In this document: piece by piece, positions 10,660 through 22,149 of the stretch
How positions within the stretch are numbered: the stretch's first letter is position 1
How the letters are laid out: each line of letters opens with the position of its first letter
DNA from: Laguncularia racemosa
Lineage: Eukaryota > Streptophyta > Magnoliopsida > Myrtales > Combretaceae
Reading direction: 5' to 3'
Length of the DNA stretch: 64,000 nt
Assembly: GCA_037954665.1 (NCBI GenBank)
Contig: JBBMOL010000038.1
Location: 4,340,001-4,404,000, forward strand
The notes under the pieces: generated by a model
The model's input: only the letters and a program-made list of their open reading frames with translations
Told to the model about the DNA's origin: nothing
Databases searched by the model: none
Program-made: the position numbers and the translations under genes

Positions 10660-13194
10660 TGACAACCCCAAATAGAACAGAAAGTATCAATTCTTACCAT
10701 GTTAGATTTGCGAGTAGGGCACTATAATTTTAGTACTCACCCCAATCTTTAGGCAATTAAGATTGAAACCCCAATTCTAGTTAGATTAGTTAAGTAGTGG
10801 CATTACTTAGTTAATTATCCAAAATATGTAGATGGTGGATTGGTAATACAATACTCCCACTACATAATTAGACTACTACGTGGAATCTAGCTATGAGTTC
10901 TATAAGTGTGGTTAAACTCTATCTTGACACTAATACAAATATCTACAAAAGCACATTGCAATGAGTTTAAAGGATTAAAGAATCACAACTCACATCAACT
11001 TAGTGGTTAGAATCCACATCTAATGGTTGAGAAATTGCTAAGATCTATGCTTAAGTATATTGTTAATTTTCTTTAATTTTAGCTTTAATTGCATGCTTGA
11101 CAAACTTGATTTTGATTTGCTTAACTTAGAGTAGTTCCATTATAATGTAGTACTTAGTTTAATCTTTTACACTTTTCCTCTCCATGTAAAGTTTAATCCT
11201 CTACCCTTTTCCTCTTTACGTAAAATATAGCCTTAATGCTCACCTCATTCTATTGCACGACCAATACACTTATCATTTTTATCATGATTTCGCAAGATCT
11301 TCTTTTATTTCAAGTTAGTTGTGTAATTATATGTTATTTTCACTATTAGAAAAGGGGGACTATTCTTTAATAGTTTTGTGACTTGTGAAAGGGTGTGATG
11401 ATAAAAAACATAGAAAAATGGACAAAAAGAAATTCATGTTATATAGAGAAGGATGCTATCATCAAATTTTCATAATCAACATGGCAATTACAAGAACTTT
11501 TTTTGTTAACTTTTCATGATTTAATTTTATTTATAATTTTTTCAAACCTAAAAAATGATTTGAACCTATTTAATTGTTTAATTTGGGTCAATCCAATTAG
11601 ATTCAATTCACAGTTTAGTTGATTTTTTTGCTTAGCCCTACGTGATACTCGCTATTACAATAAGTTGTGACTTCTTTCCTTTTGATTCACATAAGCCACC
11701 TTAGAGGACGGTTTCCCTAACTTTCTCCTTGAGTGAATGACGACACCATCTGTTTAACGTGGTTATTAACCTTTTATGGAGGATTATATGGTTTTTTTTT
11801 TTTGCTTTTTTCTCCAAGTTTTTCATAATTATTTAATATTGAAATACTAATTAAGTAACTTAAGGTGCAAAAAATTGGGTTTTAAACTTTTTCTATTGAA
11901 AATCATTAACTTTAAGAATGAATGAACAAACAAATAAAACAAACAATATAATAAATACTAAAAATAAATGAGAAAATAAAGGAAATAATTAGAGAGAAAT
12001 CAAAGACTCACTTTAAAGTGGGAATTGACACTTTCTATCTAGTCCTACTATCACCAATTCCTCTAAAGAGAGCATCACAATTAGTTTTAGTAGTTTTACA
12101 AATATAGTCCTCAATAACTAGATATACAAGTTTTAGTACATTAAAAAAAACACGCACACACACATAAGTCTACTGCTTTTAGATTACATAAAAAAAAAAC
12201 TCATTGATGCACTAAACTTTCTCTCTTAAGAATTGATTGTGAATTGATGTACAAGAGAACAAAATGAATCAAAGAATGTAAGAATGTTGGTGCATAATTT
12301 CTTGGCTCAATATAATGCTTTTTCAACTACATTGAAGGCTGACGAGAGTTGTCTAATGGCTGCCTTTAACTCACTTCGTTCAAAGCTTGTAGTGAGATTT
12401 GACTATCCTCAAAATACTTCATTCGAGTGTCACCTATGAGAGTTGGATGAAGTGCTCGCTCCTTGCACTTGTTTAGACTTAAGGCACGTTGCTTGAATTC
12501 CACTTGGTGGGAAGTGAATTAAGTGTTTCGCAACAAAATACTAAAAATCAAGATGTATGATTCTTGACTTAAAGCTATTTTTTTTTTTGGGATAAATAAC
12601 TTAAAACTAAGGTTAAAACCAATTAAAATGAATACAATGCACGTTAAATGGAACATTTGTATAAAAATTATAAAATAAATTAATTTAAAGTTTAATTTTT
12701 CTATCTTTAAATTTATGAGAATTTGGAGTCATCTTGATGCCTCTTTTATGCCATCTAAATACCCTTTACAAAGCATAAAATATCAAAATGCAAGCCTGCC
12801 TCCTTTAAGACACCTACTATGGCCCATCCAAATGACCTTAAAGATGTCAAAATAAATCGGTAGCATTCATCATGTCGTTTAGGTGGCACCCATTATAGAA
12901 ATCCTTGTTGTGTGAATAACCCTAAAGCATTAAAGATCCATAGAGTTATGCAAGTCATTTAGACGTCTAACCACACCGTCTAATTATCACCCTTAAGCCT
13001 AAAAGGGTTTAAGCACAACAAATACTTTACCCCCCCACCCCTCTATCTAACCCCTTTGAATGACTTCCTTAGCTATCTAAGTGGCTCATGACTTGATATA
13101 AAATCAAGTTTGTAAGCTTATTAGCATTTTCAACTTCTTTTTTACTTTTCCTTCTTTATTTGCAAGCAATAGACTTAAATATTATGTTTTATTA
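10660..13194. other. AT-rich spacer, no gene recognised
   Basis: No frame with a recognisable motif was found. A TGTGACAACCCC word at about 10659 resembles the start of some gypsy LTRs, but no matching CA end was found. Near 11530-11640 a TTTGCTTAGCCCTACGTG end resembles non-autonomous hAT termini; the evidence is weak. Confidence 0.5.
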
Positions 13195-13427
13195 CTTATA
13201 ATGATGGTTGTCAAAATCGCAATTGTATATAGAATTGCTAGGGGGACTGTAGAATCAAAGCTTAGAATCAAAATGTAGAAACGTAAGTTTCTAAAATCTA
13301 TATAAAATAATTTCCAAATATTGTAAATTTGCTTACAATAGTCATAAAAAATTATAATGGATAATAGAAATAAAAAATATTCAGCATACATTTTAACCAT
13401 AAGTCACAATAAAAGTAATAATATAGA

Positions 13428-13462
13428 TAATTAAGCATAAGTTGTAGACTTATGCTTAATTA
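13428..13462. repeat. Perfect 15-bp inverted repeat (hairpin)
   Basis: TAATTAAGCATAAGT is followed by a 5-base loop (TGTAG) and then the exact reverse complement. It lies inside the hAT element, just past the end of its coding remnant on the minus strand. It could be a hairpin near the transposase transcript end or a relic of a small insertion. Confidence 0.85.
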
Positions 13463-13531
13463 CACTCACAACTTGAAGAATTATAAGTCAAACTTAGAAC
13501 ACAAATGGTAAATTTTTGTAATTCTAGACAT

Positions 13532-14607
13532 TTATTTCCATATGAATCTCACCATTTTCACTAGAGCTTTTTTATCTTTTAGTAACCATGTAGCATCAAT
13601 ACCAAATCGTCTTTGAGCATCCTTAAATCTTTCAAGTTGTATATCAATCTTACACCTTTTAGCTGGATTAAAAACCATATGCTCTATGCAATGATATGAT
13701 TTAATTTTAACATCAACATCAACTTTAAAATTAGGATTATAATGGTAATGGAGGTTTAAATAATAAGCTATAGCATGCAATGGTCTATGAAGTTGAAAGT
13801 CTTATCTTTTATCAATAATATTGAAAATAGGTCCATAACTATGTCAAATGTATATGATATCAATTAATAAATCAAACTTTAAAAAGAACACTAAAGCAAA
13901 GTACATAACTAGTTAGTTGAGATATCACATTTTCTTTACATTGTTAAAATTTGCTTTAATCTTCTCTTTAACTCGATCTATTTTTAGATAAATGAAGCCT
14001 ATGGTTGGTTGTTGATCTAAATCCACCAATTTAAGCACTTTGCTAAGTGGAAATGTAGCTTTTAAGGCAAATAATAAAATTCTTCCAAAATTTACTATCC
14101 AAAACTAACTACTGATTTTGCTTCCCATCACTTATGCTTGAATATTTACATGATTTTCAGTGATTAGAAGTAAACATCGTTATTAGTGCACCATTTAACT
14201 CACTAAAGCAACTTAATGTCAAATAAGAAGTGGAAAAACGAGTTGTACCAAGTCTAATTAAGTTCTTACCTTTAGTGTATCTTTGCAATATTGACATAAG
14301 TACAAGTTTTGAATAAATAAATGTAGTAATTCGCCTTCCTTTTGTAATTGTTCCATGATAGATCTTCAAATTGTTTTCAAAGTCTTCTAAGATCAAATCA
14401 ATACAATGTGTTGCACTAAATATCCAATATATAGATTTTATTTTCTCCACCAATTTTTCCCCTACTACTTTATAATTTACATCATTGTCTATGATTACTT
14501 ATATAATATTCTTCTCTTCAACCTTCTCCACAATATCATATAATAAGACAAAAACTTTGCTAGTTGTCTTAGATATATCAGAAGTATTAGAAATTGCATA
14601 TGGAATG
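13532..14607 (-). pseudogene. hAT transposase, 3' coding part (DUF659 end to pre-dimerisation region)
   Basis: Reading right to left, 14602-14460 encodes ISNTSDISKTTSKVF and DIVEKVEEKN, then a stop, then a VIIDNDVNYKVVGEKLVE segment corresponding to the QVVTDNAANY motif. At 14453-14157 come SATHCIDLILEDFE, TKGRRITTFIYSK, GTTRFSTSYLTLSCFSE and ALITMFTS. At 14156-13900 are LDSKFWKNFIICLK and LVDLDQQPTIGFIY. At 13780-13532 are MHAIAYYLNLHYHYNP and KIDIQLERFKDAQRRFG. The order is that of plant DUF659/hAT transposases. Several stops and frameshifts separate the blocks. The conserved CERNWS-type dimerisation segment that should follow is missing. Confidence 0.9.
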
Positions 14608-15290
14608 TGATGGGAATCAACTTATACCAACTGTTTCCAATGATCCATTAAAAGGAATCGGAAGACTAATGACAAAATGCATGGAGTAGGCATTGAATGG
14701 ACTTGTTCAAGATCATTTAGACCAAGCATTGAAGTTGAGCAATCCAAGAGATGAAGAGATCATTTTCCATTTATTAAGCATTTCTAATAATAATAATGAA
14801 GATCAAAGCTTAGAGCAACATTAGCAAATGGAATTTCTAAGCTTGAAGGCCATCATTGCTTGGAAGACATTGAAGGCTATCGACTTTGCCTTTAAAGGCT
14901 ACCAGTGTTGAAGATGTAGGTTGTTGGCCTACTTAACCGGCTTAGGATTTTAGACTACCGGCTTTGAAAGCCAACCTTTATTTTCCATTTTATGTTTTCT
15001 TTTATTTTTTATTTCCTTTATTTGTAAAGACTATAAATAGTCTTTTAGGGGGCGAATTGAGGTAGTCTCCATTCTTATAAAATTGAAGAATTCTTCTTTG
15101 CTCTTTATCAATAACTTGATCTGATCTTATCAATGCAACTTGTGGTGATCAAAACCTCCGTTATAACTCTGGTTCTAATCGAGATTTGCGAATTAGGGTC
15201 AAGTTTCATTGTGCTTGTTTTCAAGATGATCTTAGGGTTCTTTTCCATTTGATCGGGTTCTAGGTTCATCTTAGCCTAAGGTCTACATCA
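14608..15290 (+). repeat. 5' LTR of the gypsy element
   Basis: This 683-bp LTR begins TGATGGGAATCAAC and ends GGTCTACATCA. It contains a TATA box (TATAAATAG at 15032-15040), about 260 bases before the end of the LTR. It is shorter than the 3' LTR by about 44 bases because of indels. Confidence 0.95.
15032..15040 (+). promoter_or_regulatory. TATA box in the 5' LTR
   Basis: TATAAATAG sits in the short palindrome AGACTATAAATAGTCT. The matching place in the 3' LTR (about 21200) reads CTCTCAATAG, so only the 5' copy keeps the motif. Confidence 0.6.
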
Positions 15291-15292
15291 AT

Positions 15293-15305
15293 TGGTATAA
15301 GAGTT
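15293..15305 (+). other. Primer-binding site (initiator tRNA-Met type)
   Basis: TGGTATAAGAG lies two bases after the 5' LTR. Plant elements primed by initiator tRNA-Met have TGGTATCAGAG, so there is one C-to-A change. Confidence 0.75.
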
Positions 15306-16059
15306 TTGGCTCTTGAAAATCAAGTGTTATTTATCCTTTGATTATTTCATTGTTACCTTTCATCCTTTTAGTTGTTGAGTTTTATTTTCGTTATTATTCT
15401 TGTTCATCAAAATCTCATCTTGTACGTGTCCTTTCATTGATTTGATTCATTGCTTTTAGTTTGCAGTTCTAATTTGTATTTAAAGAGTTAAAAAGAAGAA
15501 GAAGAAGAAGAACAAAAGAAATTTGTATAAAAAAAAATCAAGATTTAGTTGTGCAATCAATACTTATTGCACAATTTGAAATTAAAAAAAAAAGAGCTTT
15601 ATACGAAATTCCTTCTTTGAATTACTTAGACAGAGTTGTTCCTTTGTTCTTTGTCTTACTTTGTTGTTACTTCTTGTCTGGTAGGGTCATCGATCAGGTT
15701 CTTATTAAAGAGCTTGTAAGGAGAAGTTTATTAGATAAAAAAGAAAAAGAAAATTAGTTAAGTGAAACACAAGTGATTCGAATCCATATTTTTGAGTGTA
15801 AACATGTGAGGGAGTGTTTGAGAGGAGAATTCTCTTTTTATTAACAAACTCTTTGCAGGTTGTGAAACATGAGTAGGAGGAGATAATGTAGATTCTGACA
15901 TGAAGCTGTTTATGAAGGTTGTCCAAGATTAATTTAAACTTTTGAATAGAAGGTTAAATGATCTTGAATCTCCCTTTAAGCCCAAATCTTTTCGAAGGAG
16001 TATAGATGAGGAGGGGGAAGGTAAGGAGTTAGATGTTGATGTGATTAATTCTAGGAAAG

Positions 16060-17142
16060 GTAAAAGGGGTGTTTAGAAGCAAGATAGTAATTTGGGAAGC
16101 ATTGAGATGAAAATCCCTAATTTTCAAGTGAAGAATGATTCTGAGTTATATTTAGAGGGAGAGAGAAGGGTGGAACATGTGTTTGATTGTCAAACTTATT
16201 CTAAGGAGAATAAGGTTAAACTAGCAGTAGTTGAGTTTACTGATTATGTTAGCATTTGATGGGATCAACTTGTGGTTAGTAGGCAAAGAAATGGTGAGAG
16301 ACTTATTCAGTCATGGGAAGAAATGAAAGTAGTAATGAGAAAAATGTTTATACCTAGTCATTACTAGAGGGACTTGTATAGAAAGTTGCAGGGGCTGACT
16401 CAAGGTTCCATGAGTGTTAAGGATTATTACAAGGAGATGGAGGTAGTTATGATTCGGGCTAACATAGAAAAAGATTGTGAGGCAACAATGGCTAAATTTG
16501 TTAATGGCTTAAATAGAGAGATAGCTGGTATGGTGGAGTTGCATCATTATGTGGAGATGGAGGAATTATTACATAAGGCTATCAAGGTGGAGAGGTAATT
16601 AAAGTCTAAGGGTACCTTTAGGTATGGCTCCGCTTTTGGCTCTTCATGGAAGTCAAACTGGAATAGTAGCAAGGATGCCTCTAAGTAAAAGGAAAATATA
16701 AAGGATAAGGAATTAATTGTTTATCCTAAAGGTAAAACCGAAATTTAATCCTCTTCTAGATCATGTGATATTAAGTGTTTTAGGTGTTAAGGACTGGAGT
16801 ACATTGCATCTCAAATGTCTAAATAAGAGGGTTATGGTTGTTTTGGATAATGGTAATGTAGAGAGTTTCAGTTCAACTAGGGAAGAGATGCCACCATTAG
16901 AGGAATGTAGTGATGTTAATATAGAGGGTCCTATGAAAGGAGAGATGTTGGTCACTAGGCGTGCTCTAAACATACAATTTAAGGACGATATTAATGAGGA
17001 ACAACATGAACACATCTTTCATACTAGGTGCCATGTGAGTAGTAAGATATGTAGCATGATTATTGATAGTGGTAGTTGTACCAATGTTACGAGTTCTTTA
17101 ATGGTTAAAAGATTGCATCTATCTACACTGAAGCATCCTTGA
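16060..17142 (+). pseudogene. Gypsy gag and protease remnant
   Basis: The gag block runs from MKIPNFQVKNDSELYLEGE (16110) through EFTDYVSI*WDQL to MYRKLQGLTQGSMSVKDYYK (16374-16598), ending MEELLHKAIKVER. It matches the retrotransposon gag domain of plant gypsy elements. A zinc-knuckle start (DIKCF.C) is at about 16770. The protease part (to 17142) has EMPPLEECSDV, LVTRRALNIQ, and the catalytic motif IIDSGSCTNV at 17060-17090. Downstream, LQWLNECGEIKVTKQ continues after a stop at 17142. Stops and frameshifts interrupt all parts; one is a TGG-to-TGA change in the WWDQL-like motif. Confidence 0.9.
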
Positions 17143-17599
17143 CCATAGAAGTTGCAATGGTTGAATGAATGTGGTGAAATTAAGGTGACAAAGCAAGTTT
17201 TAGTTGCATTTTCCATTGGCAACTACAAGGATGAGGTTCTTTGTGATATGACACCAATGCATGCTTCTTTTGGGTGTCCATGACAGTTTGATAGGAAGGT
17301 CACTCATGATGGGTATAAGAATGTGTGCAAATTTGTGATGAATAACCGACTCGTTATGCTAACACCTCTCAAACCTTTAGAGGCATATTAGGATTAAGTT
17401 AGGATAGTTATAGAGTGCAAATTGAGAGAAAACAAAGTGAGTACACAAGAAAAAGAAAAGAGTGAGTGTATAAAAGAGTGGGAAAAGCAGTAAAGACAGA
17501 AGAAATTTAGATTGTAGAGATCAAAATAAGGAGAGAAGTAAGAAAGTGAGAGCTTTTACTACAAAAAGAGAGATTAAAAGAGCTATGTTAGCGAGGTAG

Positions 17600-18470
17600 T
17601 AATTACTTGTACTTTTGTACAATGATGTTTATTTTTTCAACTAACGATCTTAACTCGTTTTTGCCCAATGTGGTTATGTCTTTACTACAGGAATTTGAAG
17701 ATTTGTTTCATAAGGACATTCTACATGGACTACCTCCTTTAAGAGGTATTGAACATTGGATCAACTTCATTCCAAGATCATCAATCCTTAATAGACCCAC
17801 TTATAGAGCCAATCTGGAAGAGAAAAGAGATTTAAAGGCAGGTAGATAAGCTAGTGCAAAAGGGATTCGTGAGAAAGAGTCTTAGCCCATGTTCAGTTCA
17901 TGTGCTTTTGGTTCTCAAGAAAGATGAAACATGATGCATGTGTGTTGATTGTTGAGCCATCAACAAGATCACCATAAACTATAGATATCATATCCCTAGG
18001 TTAGATAATATGCTTGATAAGTTGTATGGTTCATGTCTGTTTTCTAAAATTGATTTAAAAAATGGTTATCATCAAATTCGTATAAAGGAAGGTGATAAAT
18101 GAAAAACTGTTTTTAAGATAAAATATGGGTTGTATGAGTGGTTAGTTATGCTATTTAGCTTAACCAATGCACCTAGTACCTTTATGAGTTTAATGAATCA
18201 TGTTTTACGTTCTTTCATTAGAAAATTTGTTGTAGTCTACTTTGATGATATCTTAGTGTTTGTTCATGTTAAACACTTACATGTTGTTTTGAGTGCTTTG
18301 AAGGAAAATAAATTATATGCTAATGTGCAGAAGTGTGATTTTCGTATGGAATTCATTGTTTTTGTTGGATTTGTTGTAAGCTCACAAGGAATAAAGGTGG
18401 ATGAAGACAAGGTAAAGGCAATTAGGGACTAGCTTGCACACAAGAATGCAAGTGAGGTAAGAAGTTTTCA
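17600..18470 (+). pseudogene. Gypsy reverse transcriptase remnant
   Basis: LQEFEDLFHKDI, GLPPLRGIEHWINFIP and NRPTYRANLEE lead into the RT. CVDC*AINKITINYRYHIPR follows, in which the stop is a CGA-to-TGA change. Next are LYGSCLFSKIDLKNGYHQIR, then KYGLYEWLVMLFSLTNAPST, then VVVYFDDILVF (18220-18260) with the catalytic FDD intact, and KENKLYANVQKCDF. The order and spacing match plant gypsy RT. In-frame stops at about 17849, 17953, 18100 and 18430 make it non-coding. Confidence 0.93.
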
Positions 18471-18570
18471 TGGTTTAGCAAGTTTCTATAGGAGATTTGT
18501 AAAGGACTTTAGTTATGTTGCAGCACCTTTAAATGAACTTGTTAAAAAAAATGTTGTGTTTAGGTAGGGA

Positions 18571-19000
18571 AAAGTGCATGAGAAAGCTTTCAATACTTTG
18601 AAAGAAAAATTGACTAACATACCTTTGTTATGTTTACCTAACTTTGATAAAGCTTTTGAGGTTGAATGTGATGCATTGGGGGTTGGAATATGGGCTATTT
18701 TGATGCATGATTCTAAACCGATTTCCTTTTTAAATAAAAAGCTTAGTAAGGTAACATTGAATTATCCTACCTATGACAAGGAGTTGTATGCATTAGTAAG
18801 AACTCTTCAGACATGGCGGCATTACTTATGGCTAAGGGAATTTGTCATTTATTTTGATCATGAGAGTTTAAGGTTCTTGAAATCCCAAGGTAAGCTTAAT
18901 AAGAGACATGTTAAATGGTTGGAGTTCATAGAAACATTTCCTTATGTGATTAAATACAAGAATGAGAAGGAAAATGTTGTTGCGATGCTTTGTCTAGAAG
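18571..19000 (+). pseudogene. Gypsy RNase H remnant
   Basis: The frame from 18574 carries HEKAFNTLKEKLTNIPLLCL, then FEVECDALGVGIWAILM, then YDKELYALVRTLQTWRHYLW, then VIYFDHESLRFLKSQGKLNK and KYKNEKENVV. These are the landmarks of gypsy-type RNase H. The YSEKL segment is partly replaced (FLNKKLSKV). The frame runs on to 19197 without a gypsy motif. Confidence 0.9.
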
Positions 19001-19138
19001 TTATATATTGCTTACTTCCTTGTAAATTAAATTACTTGGTTTTGATTTCATTAAAGATTTGTAAATCAATTATGCTGATTTCTGCTAAGTATGGAATGCA
19101 TTCTCTAAATGTGCATGTGGAGAATATTATAGGCATGA

Positions 19139-20690
19139 AGGATTTTTGTTCAAAAAAGATAGAATGTGTGTGCTTGTGTGTTCTTTGCATGAATTAGTAG
19201 TTAAGAAGTCCCATGGAGGAGGTTTAATGGGACATTTTGGTGTGCGAAAGACTTTATACATATTGCATAAGCATTTTTATTGGCCTAACATGAAGCATGA
19301 TGTGTAATGTGTTTGTGATAAGTTTATGACTTGTAAATAAGCAAAGTCTAAAGTAAGGCCACATAGGTTTTATATACCATTGCCTGTACCTACTTAACCT
19401 TAGATTGATATTTCTATGGATTTTGTGATTGGATTGCCTAGGACTCAAAGTGGTAAGGACAACATATTTGTTATTGTTGATAGGTTTAGTAAGATGGCAC
19501 ATTTTATTACATGTTATAAAACCAATGATGTAACACATATAGCTGATTTATTTCTATGGATTTTGTGATTGGATTGATACTTAACACATTTTATATTTTT
19601 GTTCAAAGAAGATAGAATGTGTGCGCTTATGTGTTCTTTGCATGAATTACTGGTTAAGAAGTCCCATGGAGGAGGTTTAATGGGATATTTTTGTGTGCGA
19701 AAGACTTTATACATATTGCATAAGCATTTTTATTGGCCTAACGTGAAGCATGATGTGTAATATGTTTGTGATAAGTGTATGACTTATAAATAAGCAAAGT
19801 CTAAAGTAAAGCTAAATGGGCTTTATACATCATTGCTTGTACCTACTTAATCTTAGATTGATATTTCTATGGATTTTGTGATTGGATTGCCTAGGATTAA
19901 AAGCGGTAAGGACAACATATTTGTTGTTGTTGATCGGTTTAGTAAGATGATACATTTTATTACATGTTATAAAACTAATGATGTAACACATATTGCTGAT
20001 TTATTCTTTAATGAAATAGTATGTTTGCATGGATTGCCTAAAATAATAGTAAGCGGACGAGATATTAAGTTCCTAAGTCATTTTTAGCGTACTTTATGGA
20101 ATAAATTAGGACTAAACTTCTATTTTCAATTGTTGCACATCCCCAAATGGATGGGAAAACTAAAGTAGTTAATAGGACACTTATTACTTTGTTACGTGCT
20201 ATCATTCAAAATAACTTAAAATAATAGGAAAGTTGTTTGCCTCATATTGAGTTTGTATACAATAAAACTGTTCATTTTTCTACGTTATATTTATCTTTTG
20301 AGATTGTGTATGGCTTTAATCCTTTAACTCCTTTAAATATCTTACCTTTGCCTACTAATGAATTTGCTAATTTAGATGGAAAGCAAAAGGCCGATTTTGT
20401 TAAGGATTTACATGCCAAAGTTTGTACTAATATAGACAAGAAGAATGGGCATTACGTAAGGTAGGCTAATAAAGGGTGCATTATGGTTGTTTTTTAGCCT
20501 GAAGATTGGGTTTGGGTATATTTTCACAAGAAAAGATTTCCTAAACAAAGGAAATCTAAGTTACAACCTATAGGAGATGAGTCATTCTAAGTGTTAGAAA
20601 GGATGAATGATAATGCCTACAAGATTGACTTGCCTAGCAATTATGGAAACGTGAGTGCTACTTTTAATGCTGCTTATTTATCTTTGTGTG
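19139..20690 (+). pseudogene. Gypsy integrase remnant with internal duplication
   Basis: The HHCC part (SHGGGLMGHFGVRKTL, LHKHFYWPNMK) and the start of the DDE core (MDFVIGLPR, VVVDRFSKMIHFI) are present. The second copy at 19869-20087 continues to LPKIIVSGRDIKFLSHF. The motif is SDRD in related elements, so the catalytic Asp is Gly. The Glu motif (QTEVVNRTL) reads KTKVVNRTL at about 20155, so the catalytic Glu is Lys. FVYNKTVHFST and GFNPLTPLNILPLP follow, then the tail NVSATFNAAYLSL near the 3' LTR. No chromodomain was seen. A 453-bp tandem duplication breaks the frame. Confidence 0.9.
19144..20004 (+). repeat. 453-bp-period tandem duplication inside integrase
   Basis: Copy 1 (about 19144-19551) and copy 2 (about 19597-20004) share the same order of blocks: GTTCAAARAAGATAGAATGTG, TTAAGAAGTCCCATGGAGG, TTGCATAAGCATTTTTATTG, GATTTTGTGATTGGATTGCC and ATGTAACACATATWGCTGAT. 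A short linker between them (about 19552-19596) repeats TTTCTATGGATTTTGTGATT once more. The copies have diverged by several percent. Confidence 0.92.
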
Positions 20691-20718
20691 ATGCAGGTGA
20701 CTCGAGAACAAATCCTTT

Positions 20719-20733
20719 CAAAGAGGGAGGAAA
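20719..20733 (+). other. Polypurine tract
   Basis: AAAGAGGGAGGAAA directly precedes the 3' LTR start (TGATGGG at 20734), as expected for the plus-strand priming site. Confidence 0.85.
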
Positions 20734-21460
20734 TGATGGGAATTAACTTGCACCAACTCTTTCCAATGATCTATTGAAAGGAATTGGAAGACCAATGATA
20801 AGGGCAAAGACAAAATGCATGGTGCAGGCCTTGAATGGACTTGTTTAAGATCATCTGGACCAAGCATTGAAGTTGGGCAATCCAAGAGATGAAGAGATCA
20901 TTTTCCATTTATCAAGCATCTCTAATAATAATAATGAAGATCAAAGCTTGGAGCAACACTAGCAAATGGAATTTCTGAGCTTAAGGGTCATCATTACTTA
21001 GAAGACATTGAAGGCTGCTTAGGAGACAATGACAACCACCGGCTTTACCTTTAAAGGCTGTTGGCGTTGAAGATGTAGGTCGCCGGCTTACTTAGCTGGC
21101 TTAGGATTTTAGGCCGCTAGCTTTTAGCCGGCTTTGAAATCCTACTTTTATTTTCTATCTTATGTTTTCTTTTGTCTTTTGTTTCCTTTATTTGTAAATA
21201 CTCTCAATAGTCTTTTAGGGGCTAAATTGAGGCAGTCTCCATTCTTATAAAATTGAAGAATTCTTCTTCGTTCTTTATTAAAAACTCAATCTGATCTTAT
21301 CAAGGCAACTTGTGACAACCAAAACCCTCATTATAACTTTAGTTCTAATCAAGATTTGCGAATTAGGGTCAAGTTTCGTTTTGCTTGTTTTCAAGATGAT
21401 CCTAGGGTTCTTTTCCATTAGATCGGGTTTTAGGTTCATCTCAGCCTAAGGTTCACATGA
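20734..21460 (+). repeat. 3' LTR of the gypsy element
   Basis: This 727-bp LTR begins TGATGGGAATTAAC and ends GGTTCACATGA. It is colinear with the 5' LTR and carries extra bases near 20800 and 21010-21045. The TATA motif of the 5' copy is mutated here. Confidence 0.95.
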
Positions 21461-21465
21461 GAATG

Positions 21466-22140
21466 CCTATTTCTATTAGTCAATGCATCTAACATAATGG
21501 AGCAACTTTTTTTTTTTTTTTCATTCAACTTTTTAGTCTTCAAGTAATTTCATTGTTTAAAAATTTCTTTCTTCAAACAAGTTACCCTTAGTTCATGATA
21601 GGAATGAGGTTTTAGCTCACAACCATATCAAATACCACCTCAAGCATGTTAGCAAACTCTAGATTTTTTACACAATTAAATGCAATGGCAATTGTGTAAA
21701 AAAAAACATGAGTAATTTGTTGGCAACATTCTTCTCTCAACTCTTTCTCCATGAATTGGTTAATTGTTCCTTGGTTTACTTGTGTTCTACTTCCACTAAT
21801 TCTATGTATTTTTTTTTCAAAAAGAAATCCATGGCACTCTTTTCTTTTTTTTCTTAGAGGATGACAACTCAACCTCATCATTATCATCATCAAAATCTTC
21901 AATCCTACGGATTTGCTTTCTTTTCTTTTTTGATATTTTTACCACTGAGCAAAACTCTTAACATTTCATTTTTAAAATCATTTGGGACACTGGTGCATAG
22001 CTCTACATCTTTATGCATGTAAATGCCTCCACTAGTAACTTTATTGCAATACTTACATTTTACATTTTTTCCATTATTATATCAATTCCATGCTCCCAAC
22101 CAACACTGGATTTATTTTCAAGTGCATTTTTTCTTTTAGA
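21466..22140 (-). pseudogene. hAT transposase, 5' coding part (BED finger and DUF659 start)
   Basis: Reading right to left, 22110-21960 gives SSVGWEHGID, a stop region, then CKYCNKVTSGGIYMHKDVELC. That is a BED zinc finger in which the usual HLA segment after GGIYR is shortened. At 21780-21612 come RTQVNQGTINQFMEKELREE, then CQQITHVFFYTIAIAFNCVK, then EFANMLEVV. At 21600-21466 come SYHELRVTCLKKEI, a stop, and CSIMLDALTNRNRHS. The last residues abut the GAATG duplication, and the protein resumes on the other side of the gypsy element at 14602. Frames shift several times. Confidence 0.88.
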
Positions 22141-22149
22141 GCTCTCTTT

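Larger units (their letters stand above)
14608..21460 (+). mobile_element. Full-length Ty3/gypsy LTR retrotransposon
   Basis: Two related LTRs (14608-15290 and 20734-21460) bound a gag-protease-RT-RNase H-integrase remnant in the gypsy order. LTR termini are TGATG...CATCA; the 3' copy ends CATGA. A 5-bp target duplication GAATG lies at 14603-14607 and 21461-21465. A primer-binding site and a polypurine tract are in place. The element is about 6.85 kb and lies opposite to the hAT transposase it interrupts. By eye the LTRs agree at about nine of ten positions over the first 200 bases and differ by several indels, so the insertion is not recent. Coding regions carry many stops and a duplication, so it is non-autonomous. 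Confidence 0.95.
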
